Shown: piece by piece, positions 43,120-51,163 of the stretch
Layout: each line of letters begins with the position of its first letter
Position numbering within the stretch: position 1 is the first letter of the stretch
Assembly: GCA_041687095.1 (NCBI GenBank)
Contig: JAWLCQ010000009.1
Span: forward strand, 1-57,307
From: JAWLCQ01 sp041687095
Lineage (GTDB): Bacteria > Planctomycetota > Phycisphaerae > SM23-33
Reading direction: 5' to 3'
Length of the DNA: 57,307 nt
The notes under the pieces: generated by a model
What the model saw: the letters and a program-made list of their open reading frames with translations, nothing else
What the model was told of the DNA's origin: nothing
Databases searched by the model: none
Program-made: the position numbers and the translations under genes

Positions 43120-43854
43120 CTACTCGAAGAGCGCGGAACCCACGCGCACCATCGTCGCCCCCTCCTCGACGGCGACGGGGTAGTCCTGGCTCATGCCCAT
43201 GGAGAGGTGGCGGAAGATCTCCCCCCCCACCCTCTCGCCGCGCATCTCCTCGAACAGTTCGCGGAGGCGGGCGAAGACCGGGCGGGTCTCCTCCATGTTC
43301 TCCGTCTGCTGGGCCATCGTCATCAGCCCGATCAGGCGGAGGTGCTTCAGCGTGCCAAGCAGCTCCGCCAGATGGATCGCCGCCCCCACCGCCACCCCAT
43401 GCTTCTGCTCCTCGGCGCTGCAGTTGACTTCGAGGAGGACGGGCACGGCCTGGCCGTTGCGCTCGGCGCGGGTGTTGATTTCCTCGGCGAGGCGGAGGGA
43501 GTCGATGGAGTGGATGACGGGGCGAACGTCGAGGATGGGCCGCACCTTGTTGCGCTGCAACGCCCCGATCATGTGCCACTGGATCGGGATCCCGCCCTGG
43601 TCGCCGGGGCGGCGGTACTGGAGGGCGGCGGCGACGTCGGCGGCGCGATCGACAAGCTGCTGCACCCGCGATTCGCCCAGATCCTGCACGCCCGCGTCGA
43701 TCACGCCCAGCACGGACTCCAGGTCCACGCTCTTGGTGACGGCGATGATGCGGACGTCGTTGGGCGAGCGCCCCGCACGGTCGCAGGCGGCCGCGATGCG
43801 CTCGCGGACCCGCCGCAGGTTCTCATCAATCTTCTCGCGTGGGATGGTCATCAT
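43120..43854 (-). CDS. YggS-family pyridoxal-phosphate homeostasis protein
   Basis: 244 residues. The PLP lysine is K41 in IIAVTKSVD. Other family marks are QDLGESRVQQL, WHMIGALQRNK, VLLEVNCSAEEQKHG, GLMTMAQ and SMGMSQDYPVAVEEGATMVRVG (shown by position near the end). It is a single-domain TIM-barrel protein that buffers PLP and has no known catalytic reaction. Its ATG overlaps the stop of the upstream methyltransferase gene (ATGA), so the two are translationally coupled. An ATG one codon later is equally possible. Its 3' end faces the AATTTCC repeat. Confidence 0.9.
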   Translation of the reverse strand: MMTIPREKIDENLRRVRERIAAACDRAGRSPNDVRIIAVTKSVDLESVLGVIDAGVQDLGESRVQQLVDRAADVAAALQYRRPGDQGGIPIQWHMIGALQRNKVRPILDVRPVIHSIDSLRLAEEINTRAERNGQAVPVLLEVNCSAEEQKHGVAVGAAIHLAELLGTLKHLRLIGLMTMAQQTENMEETRPVFARLRELFEEMRGERVGGEIFRHLSMGMSQDYPVAVEEGATMVRVGSALFE

Positions 43855-44633
43855 CGCATCTTCGTCACGTAGGTCATGCAGAACTCATCGCGGCCGGCGA
43901 TGGCTTCGGCGGCGTAGATGGCCCCCATGACGCCCTCGGTGCACGGATCCACCAGCGCCGCATCCATGCCCGCCCAGATGCACTGGGCGAGGGCGGCGAG
44001 GTTGACGACGCGGCGCTGCGGGAGCCCGTAGCTGATGTTGCTCAGCCCGCCCCCGATGTGCACGTCGGGCCAGGCGGAGCGGATGGCGGCGATGGCCTCG
44101 ATGACCATGCGCCCGCTGTCGGGATCGGCGGAGATGGGCAGGAAGCACGGATCGACGATGATCTCGCTGACCTGCTTACCGGCGGCGGTGAGGCGGTCGA
44201 TGAGCTTACCCGCGCGGTCCACGCGGTCGTTGACCTGGCAGGGCGTGCCGTCATCGCTCATCAGCAGGGCGACGACCATGCACTCGTGCCTCGCCACCAG
44301 GGGCAGCAGCGGGTCGAGGCGGTGCTGCTCCAGGGAGATCGAGTTGAGGATGGGCTTTCGCCTGGCCATCGAGAGCCCGACCTCGACGGCGGCGGGGTCG
44401 GCGGAGTCGACGGCGAGGGGGGTCTCGGTGTGGGCCTGGACGAGGTCCATGAGCCACTTCATGTTCTCGACCTCGCGGCCCTCGCGGGGGTCCCCCCCGT
44501 TGACGTCGAGGTAGTCCGCCCCGGCGGCGGCCTGCTCGGCGGCGATCTGGACGATGTGGTCCGCGTCGCGGGATTCGAGGGCGGCGGCGATCTTCTTGCG
44601 GGTGGCGTTGATCTTCTCACCGATGACGATCAT
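43851..44633 (-). CDS. Pterin-binding (dihydropteroate synthase-like) methyltransferase
   Basis: 260 residues from ATG at 44633, with AAGGAGA eight bases upstream; the open frame to 44936 is out of the family. It has the markers of the methyltetrahydrofolate:corrinoid methyltransferase group (AcsE, MtgA): GEKINATRK, YLDVNGGDP, PLAVDSADP, KPILNSIS, DPCFLPIS and GGLSNISYGLP. The length fits AcsE (about 260), not folate-pathway FolP, which lacks GEKIN. It would pass a methyl group between tetrahydrofolate and a corrinoid protein. The 4-base overlap with yggS suggests one mRNA. The corrinoid protein partner is not in the window. Confidence 0.82.
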   Translation of the reverse strand: MIVIGEKINATRKKIAAALESRDADHIVQIAAEQAAAGADYLDVNGGDPREGREVENMKWLMDLVQAHTETPLAVDSADPAAVEVGLSMARRKPILNSISLEQHRLDPLLPLVARHECMVVALLMSDDGTPCQVNDRVDRAGKLIDRLTAAGKQVSEIIVDPCFLPISADPDSGRMVIEAIAAIRSAWPDVHIGGGLSNISYGLPQRRVVNLAALAQCIWAGMDAALVDPCTEGVMGAIYAAEAIAGRDEFCMTYVTKMR

Positions 44634-44668
44634 GGGGGCGGTCTCCTTTTTCCGTACGCGTGCGGGGG

Positions 44669-45727
44669 TCAGTCCAGCCACTTCTCGAGGTCGCGAGCGT
44701 CCATGACCCGCACCTGTCCGCCGGTGGCTTCGGCGAGTTGGGTGAGGGAGGCGACGGCGGCGGCGTCGCGGGTGAGAACGACGGTGTGGATGATGCAGTG
44801 GGCGGCGTTGGCGAGACCGGCGAGGCGGACGGGATCGTCCACCGCGACGCGCGAGCACAGGACGAGCGTCCGGGGGGTCGGGGAGAGTTTCAGGGCCTCC
44901 TCGATCCGCTCGGGGGCCTTCGACGCCCCCAGCCACATCGCGTCGCTCAGGAAGTCCAGCGCCAGGATCCTGCCCCCGTCCCCGCCGGGCGCATAGCCCC
45001 CGGGCAGGGCGATCGGATGCTCCTCGCCCTCGGGCGCCTCGGCGCCCATGAGGACGGTGTACTGCGCCTTGTCGCCGATCGACTTGACCGACGCCCCAAC
45101 GATTCCGCCGACGGCATCGAGCAGCCTCGCCATGCCGGCCGAGTTGTCGATCAGGTAGACCACGGGCGGGCGGACCTCGATGCCCGCGAACGTTCCCAGC
45201 CCGCTCTCAGTGGTGCGGGCGGCGAAGGGGTCGGCGGTGACGGCGGCGGGGTTATCGTTGGCGGATTCGGCCCCGTCGTCCGGGACGCCCGCGACCGGCG
45301 CGTCGGCGTCGGAGGGCGAGTCGGACAGGTTGCGGACGTGGAGGGCGAGGGCGACGGCCCCGGCGAGCATGCCCAGGACGAGCACCCACAACACGATGGC
45401 CGCGATCCCCTGGAGCACGACGGGGCGGGCCATGGGGATGTGCTCGCTGTGCGCGGGGGCGGGGGCGGCCTCCTCGTCCGCCGACTCCAGGGGCACGAAC
45501 GCCCCTGCGGGCTCGGCGAGGGCGGTGGCGGCGGCGGGGGCTTCGGGCCTCGCCGCCGGCGCCTCCGGGCGCCCGCCAGGGGCGTCAGGGCGAGCATGGC
45601 GTCCATTGTCCATTGCCTCACCCGGCACGAAGACCGTGGAGCGGCAGTACGGGCAGCGACAGACCCCGCCCGCAAAGGCGTCATCAATCGAGATCTTCTT
45701 CCGGCACTCCGTGCAGCGTATTCTCAT
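44669..45727 (-). CDS. Zinc-ribbon, single-TM, VWA-like protein
   Basis: 352 residues. The N-terminus is an MJ0042-type zinc ribbon (C5-x2-C8, C25-x2-C28). A Pro/Ala/Glu-rich linker and one membrane segment (about 104-128, IAAIVLWVLVLGMLAGAVAL) follow. The outer part resembles a von Willebrand A fold, with a partial metal site VYLIDNSAGM near residue 195 (DxS present, the second Ser replaced by Gly). It ends with GGQVRVMDARDLEKWLD. This arrangement is common in planctomycetes and has no known function. It is on the same strand as the methyltransferase gene, 35 bases upstream of it, so it may head that operon. Confidence 0.75.
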   Translation of the reverse strand: MRIRCTECRKKISIDDAFAGGVCRCPYCRSTVFVPGEAMDNGRHARPDAPGGRPEAPAARPEAPAAATALAEPAGAFVPLESADEEAAPAPAHSEHIPMARPVVLQGIAAIVLWVLVLGMLAGAVALALHVRNLSDSPSDADAPVAGVPDDGAESANDNPAAVTADPFAARTTESGLGTFAGIEVRPPVVYLIDNSAGMARLLDAVGGIVGASVKSIGDKAQYTVLMGAEAPEGEEHPIALPGGYAPGGDGGRILALDFLSDAMWLGASKAPERIEEALKLSPTPRTLVLCSRVAVDDPVRLAGLANAAHCIIHTVVLTRDAAAVASLTQLAEATGGQVRVMDARDLEKWLD

Positions 45728-46064
45728 CGCGTCGATTCCTTCCGCCCCCCCCCCACCACTGGGACACGCGAGTCCATCCTATGTCTCTCTCTTACCAAAG
45801 ATAGTGCTGCGAATCCACCCGGGCAATTCTCCAGTGCCATGGCACTGCCGCCGCCGCGGGTGCCACGGCTGCGCCGTTCACAGCCGTGCTCGCTCAAGCG
45901 CGGGGGCGAACACGGGTTCCGCAAAGCCGTGGCGGAGCTTGCGCGAGGGGCTTCGACTCCGCGATGGCCCGGGCAAAATGCCGAGGGAGGTCCCGCAATC
46001 CCCCTTGCCCGCCTCGCCCCGATGCGGTAGGGTTCCTCGCGCCCCAGAGGCGAAAGGAAGCACC
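45728..46064. other. Divergent spacer with palindromes
   Basis: 337 bases with no gene. It contains a perfect 16-bp palindrome CAGTGCCATGGCACTG (45832-45847) and a CACGGCTG..CAGCCGTG hairpin (45864-45888), relatives of the GGTGCCAC element at 3819-3941. The second UroD-like gene's ribosome site AAAGGAAG is at its end. Confidence 0.6.
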
Positions 46065-47264
46065 ATGAGCATCAACGTCACCGCCAAGCACCTGCAGCTC
46101 GCCGAGTCCCTCGTCGAGGAAGCGAAACGCAACGGAGGGCTCGCCCCCGTGGACCTCGCGAAGTTCTGGGCCGACCAGGAACTCGCCCACGCCAACCCCT
46201 GGGGCCCCGACATCCCCCAGGCGCCGCTGGGGATGCTCATGAGCCACGAGTGCCTCTTCGCCGAACTCGGCATTGAGGAGGACTGGTACAAGTACACCCA
46301 CGACCCCGTCTGGCGGGCCCAGACGGCCAAGGCCTACAACACCAAGGCCGACCGCATCGTCGGCCGTCGCATCCTCAGCGAGCACGTCCCCGACCGCACG
46401 AAGCAGTACCCCGGGACCAAGGGCCTGCACGACCTCTTCGAGGCCAAGAACATCTGGAACGTCAACTCCTACTGGCTGATGGAGTCCGCCCACGGGGAGG
46501 ACGAACTCCAGGCCCTGCTCGACCGCGTGGAGCAGCGCCTCGACGGGGACCTGCGGAGCTTCCTGCTGCCGGACAACTGGGAGAGCGAGAAGGCCCGCCT
46601 GCTTGCCGAGGGCGTCAAGCCCCCGCTGTACCGCGGACAGCGCGGGCCGGTGACCTTCGCCGCCAGCGTCTACGGCCCCGAGCCGCTCATCTACCTCGTG
46701 CTCGACAACCCCGGCCTCGCCGCCCGCTTCCGCGACCTCATCCTGCGCGCGATCCTCGCCATCGCCCGCATCAAGGACGAGGAGGCCGGATACACTCCCG
46801 ACACCGCTCCCCACGGGTGGTACTGGGCCGACGACAACTGCTGCCTGATGAACCCCGACATGTACGAGCACTTCGGGTATCCGATCCTCAAGGCCGTCTT
46901 CGACCGCTACTCGCCCAACCCCGAGGACCTGCGCGGCCAGCACTCCGACTCGCCCATGGGCCACCTGCTGCCCCTGCTGGGCCAACTGGGCATGACGAAC
47001 CTCAACCTCGGGCCCACGGTGATGATCGACGAGATCCGCCGGCACTGCCCCCGCGCGGTCATCCGCGGCCAGCTCGCCCCCTTCACTCTCTCGCGGAACG
47101 AGGAGGTCAACATCGTCGCCGAGTTCCTCCGCGACTTCGACATGGGCCGCGAGCACAAGGGCTGGGTCTTCGACACCGCCGGCTCGATCAACAACGGCTC
47201 GATGCTGACGGGCATGCGGCTGATCATGGCGGCGATTCAACGGTACGGGCGTTTCGGAGCCTAG
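46065..47264 (+). CDS. UroD-like protein lacking the zinc ligands
   Basis: 399 residues from ATG at 46065 (AAAGGAAG upstream); the frame is open further back without homology. It has the UroD-type barrel: YGPEPLIYLVLDNPGLA (VxGPFT-like strand), HGWYWADDNCCLMNPDMY, and the C-terminal FDTAGSINNGSMLTGM. At the zinc-site position it reads H293-S-D295 (QHSDSPMGHL) instead of H-x-C, and Ala/Gly stand where the second Cys should be. It is therefore not a standard corrinoid methyltransferase, nor HemE. Members with HSD occur in planctomycete and firmicute catabolic loci with unknown reactions. It stands alone; the 6S-like RNA gene converges on it from the other strand. Confidence 0.72.
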   Translation: MSINVTAKHLQLAESLVEEAKRNGGLAPVDLAKFWADQELAHANPWGPDIPQAPLGMLMSHECLFAELGIEEDWYKYTHDPVWRAQTAKAYNTKADRIVGRRILSEHVPDRTKQYPGTKGLHDLFEAKNIWNVNSYWLMESAHGEDELQALLDRVEQRLDGDLRSFLLPDNWESEKARLLAEGVKPPLYRGQRGPVTFAASVYGPEPLIYLVLDNPGLAARFRDLILRAILAIARIKDEEAGYTPDTAPHGWYWADDNCCLMNPDMYEHFGYPILKAVFDRYSPNPEDLRGQHSDSPMGHLLPLLGQLGMTNLNLGPTVMIDEIRRHCPRAVIRGQLAPFTLSRNEEVNIVAEFLRDFDMGREHKGWVFDTAGSINNGSMLTGMRLIMAAIQRYGRFGA

Positions 47265-47316
47265 CGCCCCCGGATCGCCGGAGGCCGCTCCTCGCGCCCC
47301 TGTCCACCCTCCGCGC

Positions 47317-47500
47317 AAAAAATAAGGGATCGCCCAAAAGCCCCGGGGAGCAACCGCGGCCGACTGGACGATCCCTTCCCTCGGTAGGTTCGCGTCCTAC
47401 GCCCGTCCCGCTTTCGCGGGGCCGGGGGTTCTCACATACGGCAAAGGCGCGATGAACCTCTGGCTCCGGGGCGCCTTCCTCCAAGCGACACCCGAATCCA
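47317..47500 (-). ncRNA. Candidate 6S-like RNA, about 184 nt
   Basis: A non-coding interval with its own strong promoter (47507-47535) and terminator. The transcript would run from about 47500 to the T-run at 47322-47317. It is rich in stems: GGTTC..GAACC (about 47455-47424), CCCGC-GAAA-GCGGG, GTAGG..CCTAC, and the closing stem AAGGGATCG..CGATCCCTT. Length, sigma70 promoter and extended rod-like pairing fit 6S RNA (ssrS). I cannot match the conserved central bubble by eye, so another small RNA is possible. It is not tmRNA, RNase P or SRP RNA, whose signature motifs are absent. Confidence 0.55.
47324..47377 (-). terminator. Terminator of the candidate 6S-like RNA
   Basis: Arms 47324-47334 and 47367-47377 (AAGGGATCG matched to CGATCCCTT, then looser pairing), with an inner GC-rich stem. 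On the minus strand it is followed by ATTTTTT (47323-47317). Confidence 0.75.
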
Positions 47501-47506
47501 CTGAAC

Positions 47507-47535
47507 ACTATAGCCGTCAATTCCCACTTCGTCAA
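47507..47535 (-). promoter_or_regulatory. Strong sigma70-type promoter for the candidate 6S-like RNA
   Basis: TTGACG (47535-47530), exactly 17 bases, TATAGT (47512-47507). Both boxes are 5 of 6. It is one of the best promoter matches in the window. Confidence 0.75.
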
Positions 47536-47720
47536 TACGAAAAGCGCTTGGCGGGGACTGCGCCCTTCGCTTCTTCGGCGTGCCCGCCCCGTCCCGGTTG
47601 GCTGCGGCAGGCGCGCGTTCCACGTCGCCCTCCCGCCGTGCCCTCGGAGTTGGCGGCTTGGTTCGGCGGAGGACGGCGCCCGCGTCAGAATGCTGCAAGA
47701 GGCGCATGCGACGCTCGGCG

Positions 47721-48413
47721 TCAGCTTCGGTAGAGCCCGCCGATGGTCATGTAATTGAGCCACTCGCGCGGCCAGGCGTGGGCAAGCAGGACCGCCAGAA
47801 TCCCATGCGAGAGCCCGACCACCCACAGGTTTGGGTTCCGCAGGAACAGCCGGCCCCAGATCACCCCCGCCCCGAAGGTCAGTCCCACCAGCGGCCAGTT
47901 GGGGCAGTGCGCCAGAGCGAACAGGGCCGCCCCCCCCAGCACGGCCGCCGCGTCCGGAATCCCCGCCTGACGGAACCGCCGGATCGCGAAGGCCTGCAGG
48001 ACGTACTGCTGGAACGGCCCCCAGGCCAGGTACGTCAGCACCTTGTCGCCGAAGCGGGGCCAGGAGTACTTGCTCCAGTCGCTCCAGAACGGCCCGCCGA
48101 AGATGAGGCCCACCACCACGATGGCGACCCCGGCGGCGAGGGTGAACACGCCCGTCTCCCTCGCCGCCGCCAGGAGGTTGTCCACCCGCATGCCGCTGTC
48201 CCGCGGCCGATCGCCGTGCAGCAGGTTCATGCCGATGGGAAACCCGACGGCAAAGGCGACGAAGGCGATGTTGTACCAATGGATGACGTCTCGGGTCGGC
48301 AGCGCATACAGGGCGTAGGCGATGAAGACCCCCACCCAGAGCAGCACCTCCGCGATGAGCAGGATTCGGACGAACCACGGGGCGGGCCACACGCGTAACC
48401 ATCTCAGTTCCAT
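47721..48413 (-). CDS. CPBP-family intramembrane protease-like protein
   Basis: 230 residues from ATG at 48413, placed before the first hydrophobic segment; the longer frame crosses other genes. About seven membrane segments. Motif 2 is ALFALAHCPN (FxxxH type), and motif 4 is in GLSHGILAV (H). Motif 1, normally EExxxR, reads PFQQYVLQAF, with QQ in place of the catalytic Glu pair. That form occurs in a branch of the family and suggests loss or change of protease activity. CPBP proteins cleave prenylated or membrane substrates in the inner membrane. It is divergent from the YqjD-like gene by 163 bases, and the candidate 6S-like RNA lies downstream. Confidence 0.75.
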   Translation of the reverse strand: MELRWLRVWPAPWFVRILLIAEVLLWVGVFIAYALYALPTRDVIHWYNIAFVAFAVGFPIGMNLLHGDRPRDSGMRVDNLLAAARETGVFTLAAGVAIVVVGLIFGGPFWSDWSKYSWPRFGDKVLTYLAWGPFQQYVLQAFAIRRFRQAGIPDAAAVLGGAALFALAHCPNWPLVGLTFGAGVIWGRLFLRNPNLWVVGLSHGILAVLLAHAWPREWLNYMTIGGLYRS

Positions 48414-48576
48414 GGAGTCGTTGTAGTGGCCCGCCCGCCCGTAGGCAACATCTTGTAGGTGTCCCGTGTTCTGGGCCGGTTTGGAATGGCCCGGGGAGAC
48501 TCCTAGGATGGAACGGGAGGGCGAGAGGCTCGCACCCCCCCGCCGCACGTAAAAGGATAGACAAGGAGATGCCAAC

Positions 48577-48894
48577 ATGACCGACCGTGTGATCGATGAA
48601 GAACTCCAGGCAATGAAGGACGACCTCGCCGACCTCCGGCGCGACCTCAAGGCCCTGTTGCGGGCGACGCGAACGGAAAGTTCCTCGCGGCTGCACGATC
48701 TGGGGGATCGCCTGCGGGGTTTTACGGAGGAGGGCGCGGCACGGCTGCGCCACGGGGTGGACCACGCGCGGGGGTATGGACGGGTGGCCTCGGAGCAGGC
48801 GCACAAGACGGTGGCCGACCATCCGCTGGTTACGATGCTGACGGCCGTCGGGGTCGGCATGGCACTGGGACGACTGGTGGGTCGTCGGCGATGA
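48577..48894 (+). CDS. YqjD/ElaB (DUF883)-like protein
   Basis: 105 residues. A long amphipathic, coiled-coil N-terminal part (VIDEELQAMKDDLADLRRDL) is followed by GRVASEQAHKTVADHPLVTM, then a Gly-zipper-like membrane tail (AVGVGMALGRLVGRRR). That is the pattern of the stationary-phase tail-anchored YqjD/ElaB family, which tethers ribosomes to the inner membrane in E. coli. AAGGAGAT is seven bases before the ATG. It overlaps the next gene by four bases (ATGA). In enterobacteria yqjD is also followed by a holin-like yqjE. Confidence 0.8.
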   Translation: MTDRVIDEELQAMKDDLADLRRDLKALLRATRTESSSRLHDLGDRLRGFTEEGAARLRHGVDHARGYGRVASEQAHKTVADHPLVTMLTAVGVGMALGRLVGRRR

Positions 48895-49178
48895 GCCTGC
48901 TGAGTCAGGCGCTGCTGCTCGTCACCGATCTGCCGGCCGTCCTGTCGAACCAACTGCTGCATGCTCGGCTGCTGCTGGCGGAGCTGGAGCGGTCCCTGGT
49001 GGTGACGGCCTTCGTGCTGGTCCTGGGGATCACGGGCCTGTCGCTGCTGCTGACGGCCGGATTCCTGGCGCTGCTGCCCGTGCTGGGTCCCCCGGTGACG
49101 GCCCTGCTGACGGGGGTGACGGCGTTGCTGCTGGCGGCGGGGTTCCTGTTCTTCGGCCGCACGCCAAGGCGGCTTTGA
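48891..49178 (+). CDS. YqjE/phage-holin-like two-TM membrane protein
   Basis: 95 residues. A short amphipathic N-terminal helix is followed by two membrane segments (about 37-58, VVTAFVLVLGITGLSLLL, and 66-88, PVTALLTGVTALLLAAGFLF) with a basic end (GRTPRRL). The size and layout match the YqjE/holin superfamily III (DUF1469) group. It begins inside the stop of the YqjD-like gene, so translation is coupled. The pair is likely a general envelope stress or stationary-phase operon; that is inferred from enterobacterial homologues. No phage genes are near. Confidence 0.72.
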   Translation: MSLLSQALLLVTDLPAVLSNQLLHARLLLAELERSLVVTAFVLVLGITGLSLLLTAGFLALLPVLGPPVTALLTGVTALLLAAGFLFFGRTPRRL

Positions 49179-49366
49179 CGCATTCGGCAGAGCGGGACCC
49201 GCGTCCCGCCTGTCCACCGCCAAGAGTGCAGCCGGGACCTCTTGGGGGGGGAGGAAGTTTCCCTGCGTTCTGGCAGGCCGCGACCGCCGCGAATGGCGGG
49301 ATCCGTGGATGCCCGCCTTTAAAACAACCAAGCGCCGCCCCCAGTCCCTCGGGGCGATTCTTCTCC

Positions 49367-49440
<74 letters not shown>

Positions 49441-49540
49441 TTGGTTCCGTGTTTGTATCACCTTCGGGAAGCGGAGTCAACCCGGCAGCGAGCGGAATTT
49501 TTCGTCCCGGGCGATCCGCGTCCCCGGCATGCATGGCCGC

Positions 49541-50446
49541 CTACCGCACAAACGGGTGGACGACGACTGCGCGGACCGCGGCGGCGGTGGCGGCGGCGCG
49601 GACGGTGAGGGCCTCGCGGGCGTCATCGCACAGGGCGAACATGGCCGCCCCGCTCCCCGTCAGATGCAGCGGGACCGGTAAGGCCGCCTGCAGAGCCCGC
49701 CACGTCGCGTCCAGCTCCGCGTTCACCCGCCGCGCCGGGCCCTCCAACTGGTTCACCAGCCGCCCCCGCCACCGCGAAGGCGCCTGCGAAGCCACCACCT
49801 CCGCCTCCACCTGCTCGCCCATCCCCTCGGGCTCCGCGTCGAAGGCCGCGTAGACGTCCCGAGTCGGGCAGGCGAGGGGCGGGAGCAGCAGGACGGCCGT
49901 GAAGGGGTGGACGTCGATGGGCGTCCACACCTCGCCCCGCGAGGTCATCCGCACCGCGGTGGGCCCGAGGAACAAAGGCACGTCGCTGCCGAGGGTGGCC
50001 GCGAGCGTGTTGAGGTCATCGGGCGGGAGCGTCAGGCCCCAGAGGGCGGAGGCGGCGGTGAGGACGGCGGCGGCATCGGAGGATCCGCCGCCGAGCCCGG
50101 CTCCGGGCGGGATGCGTTTGAGGAGCGTGATATCGAGCCCGCGCGCGTCCCCCGGGGCGAGGGGGCGGAGGGCATGAGCGGCGCGGAGGGCAAGGTTCTT
50201 CCCGGGCTCGCCGCAGTCAAACCCCTCGCAGCGAAGATGGATTTCCCCATCGCGGCGCGGCTGCAGGTGGAGTTCGTCGCAGAAGTCGATCTGAACCACG
50301 ATGGAATCGAGCGGGTGGAAGCCATCCTCCCGCCGGGGCCCGACCAGGAGGTTCAGGTTCAGCTTGGCGGGGGCGAGGATTCTCCGTCCCGAAGCGGACG
50401 GTTCGGAGGGGCGGCGATCGTGACTCGCGTCGGCGGGGGCGTTCAT
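49541..50446 (-). CDS. ispE: 4-diphosphocytidyl-2-C-methyl-D-erythritol kinase
   Basis: 301 residues. GHMP-kinase marks are the opening APAKLNLNLLVGPRREDGFH, the P-loop PPGAGLGGGSSDAAA, and the C-terminal LTGSGAAMFALCDD. It phosphorylates CDP-methylerythritol in the MEP route to isoprenoids, using ATP. The first 20 residues (MNAPADASHDRRPSEPSASG) are a variable extension. It is a single gene on the minus strand with tRNA-Ala below it and a small ORF above, 76 bases away. The lineage therefore uses the MEP pathway. Confidence 0.92.
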   Translation of the reverse strand: MNAPADASHDRRPSEPSASGRRILAPAKLNLNLLVGPRREDGFHPLDSIVVQIDFCDELHLQPRRDGEIHLRCEGFDCGEPGKNLALRAAHALRPLAPGDARGLDITLLKRIPPGAGLGGGSSDAAAVLTAASALWGLTLPPDDLNTLAATLGSDVPLFLGPTAVRMTSRGEVWTPIDVHPFTAVLLLPPLACPTRDVYAAFDAEPEGMGEQVEAEVVASQAPSRWRGRLVNQLEGPARRVNAELDATWRALQAALPVPLHLTGSGAAMFALCDDAREALTVRAAATAAAVRAVVVHPFVR

Positions 50447-50522
50447 GCCCCCTGCTTAGTAAACGGAGAGCGCGAAGGCAAGAGGGATCCTCGACGGCAT
50501 GGCCGAAGGTCCTGGGGGCCTT

Positions 50523-50699
50523 CTACTTCTTCGGGCGCGACGACACGGCCAGGGAAGCCTGGTCATCGAACAGCGGCAGACCGACCTGGGCTCGCCAGGC
50601 GTACAAAGCCATCTTCGCCTGCTTGGCCCGGTCCTCCATCGTCTGCTCGTCCAGATCCTTCTCATACGGCGAGTGGCGGCTGGGACGAAATGCACGCAT
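50523..50699 (-). CDS. Small protein of 58 residues, unknown
   Basis: A short frame with AGGAGG six bases before its ATG at 50699. The product begins MRAFRPSRHSPYEKDLD, has an acidic helix (EQTMEDRAKQAKMALYAW) and ends AVSSRPKK. It has no Cys or membrane segment. It lies 76 bases upstream of ispE on the same strand. The competing 79-codon frame over the same DNA (50456-50695) is Arg/Pro-rich and lacks a ribosome site. No family recognised. Confidence 0.5.
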   Translation of the reverse strand: MRAFRPSRHSPYEKDLDEQTMEDRAKQAKMALYAWRAQVGLPLFDDQASLAVSSRPKK

Positions 50700-50890
50700 A
50701 CACGGCCTCCTCGTGCACTCGGCCCGAACGGCTTCGGTCCTTCAAACAGGGCGCGAGTGCCCCTCCGTGGCGGCGGACTTGCTGCTGACGTGTCAGGCAG
50801 CTTCTTTCAGATGTGGCGGCGATCCGAGGATATTATCCGCGGGGCCGGAAAGGGCGGCAAGAGGAAAAGCGAGGAAAAAATTCGCGGCGC

Positions 50891-51151
50891 CTACGGCCTG
50901 CGAGGCCGGAGGATGGGCATGTCGCACTCGGCCGCGATGTCGGTGAACTCCTTGGGCTCGAGATCTTCGAGCTGCTTGCCTCGCTTGCGGAGCTTTTCGT
51001 CGAAGTGGGCGCACTTCTCCTGCATCTGCTCGTGCGTGGACTCCGAGCCCCCCACCAGGTGGTAGTTTTCCGCGCGCGTGACCCTCACGTGCCCGTCCTC
51101 GTTGTCCAGGCCCAGTCCCAACAGCTTGCGCTTCCGTCGCTCCGAAACCAC
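50891..51151 (-). CDS. Small conserved-type hypothetical protein
   Basis: 86 residues from GTG at 51151, with AAGGAG seven bases upstream. It is highly charged: MVSERRKRKLLGLGLDNEDG, then HVRVTRAENYHLVGGSEST and HEQMQEKCAHFDEKLRKRG. It has one Cys in the middle and one near the end (AAECDMPI), and no membrane segment. The balanced composition and codon use look real. It starts 12 bases after the nnrE stop on the same strand, so it is likely translated from the nnrE mRNA. Function unknown. Confidence 0.65.
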   Translation of the reverse strand: MVSERRKRKLLGLGLDNEDGHVRVTRAENYHLVGGSESTHEQMQEKCAHFDEKLRKRGKQLEDLEPKEFTDIAAECDMPILRPRRP

Positions 51152-51163
51152 CGTACCGCTCCT

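Noticed and set aside
50456..50695. A 79-codon minus frame overlapping the 58-residue gene
   Set aside because: Arg/Pro/Trp-rich, no ribosome site; the other frame has AGGAGG and normal composition.
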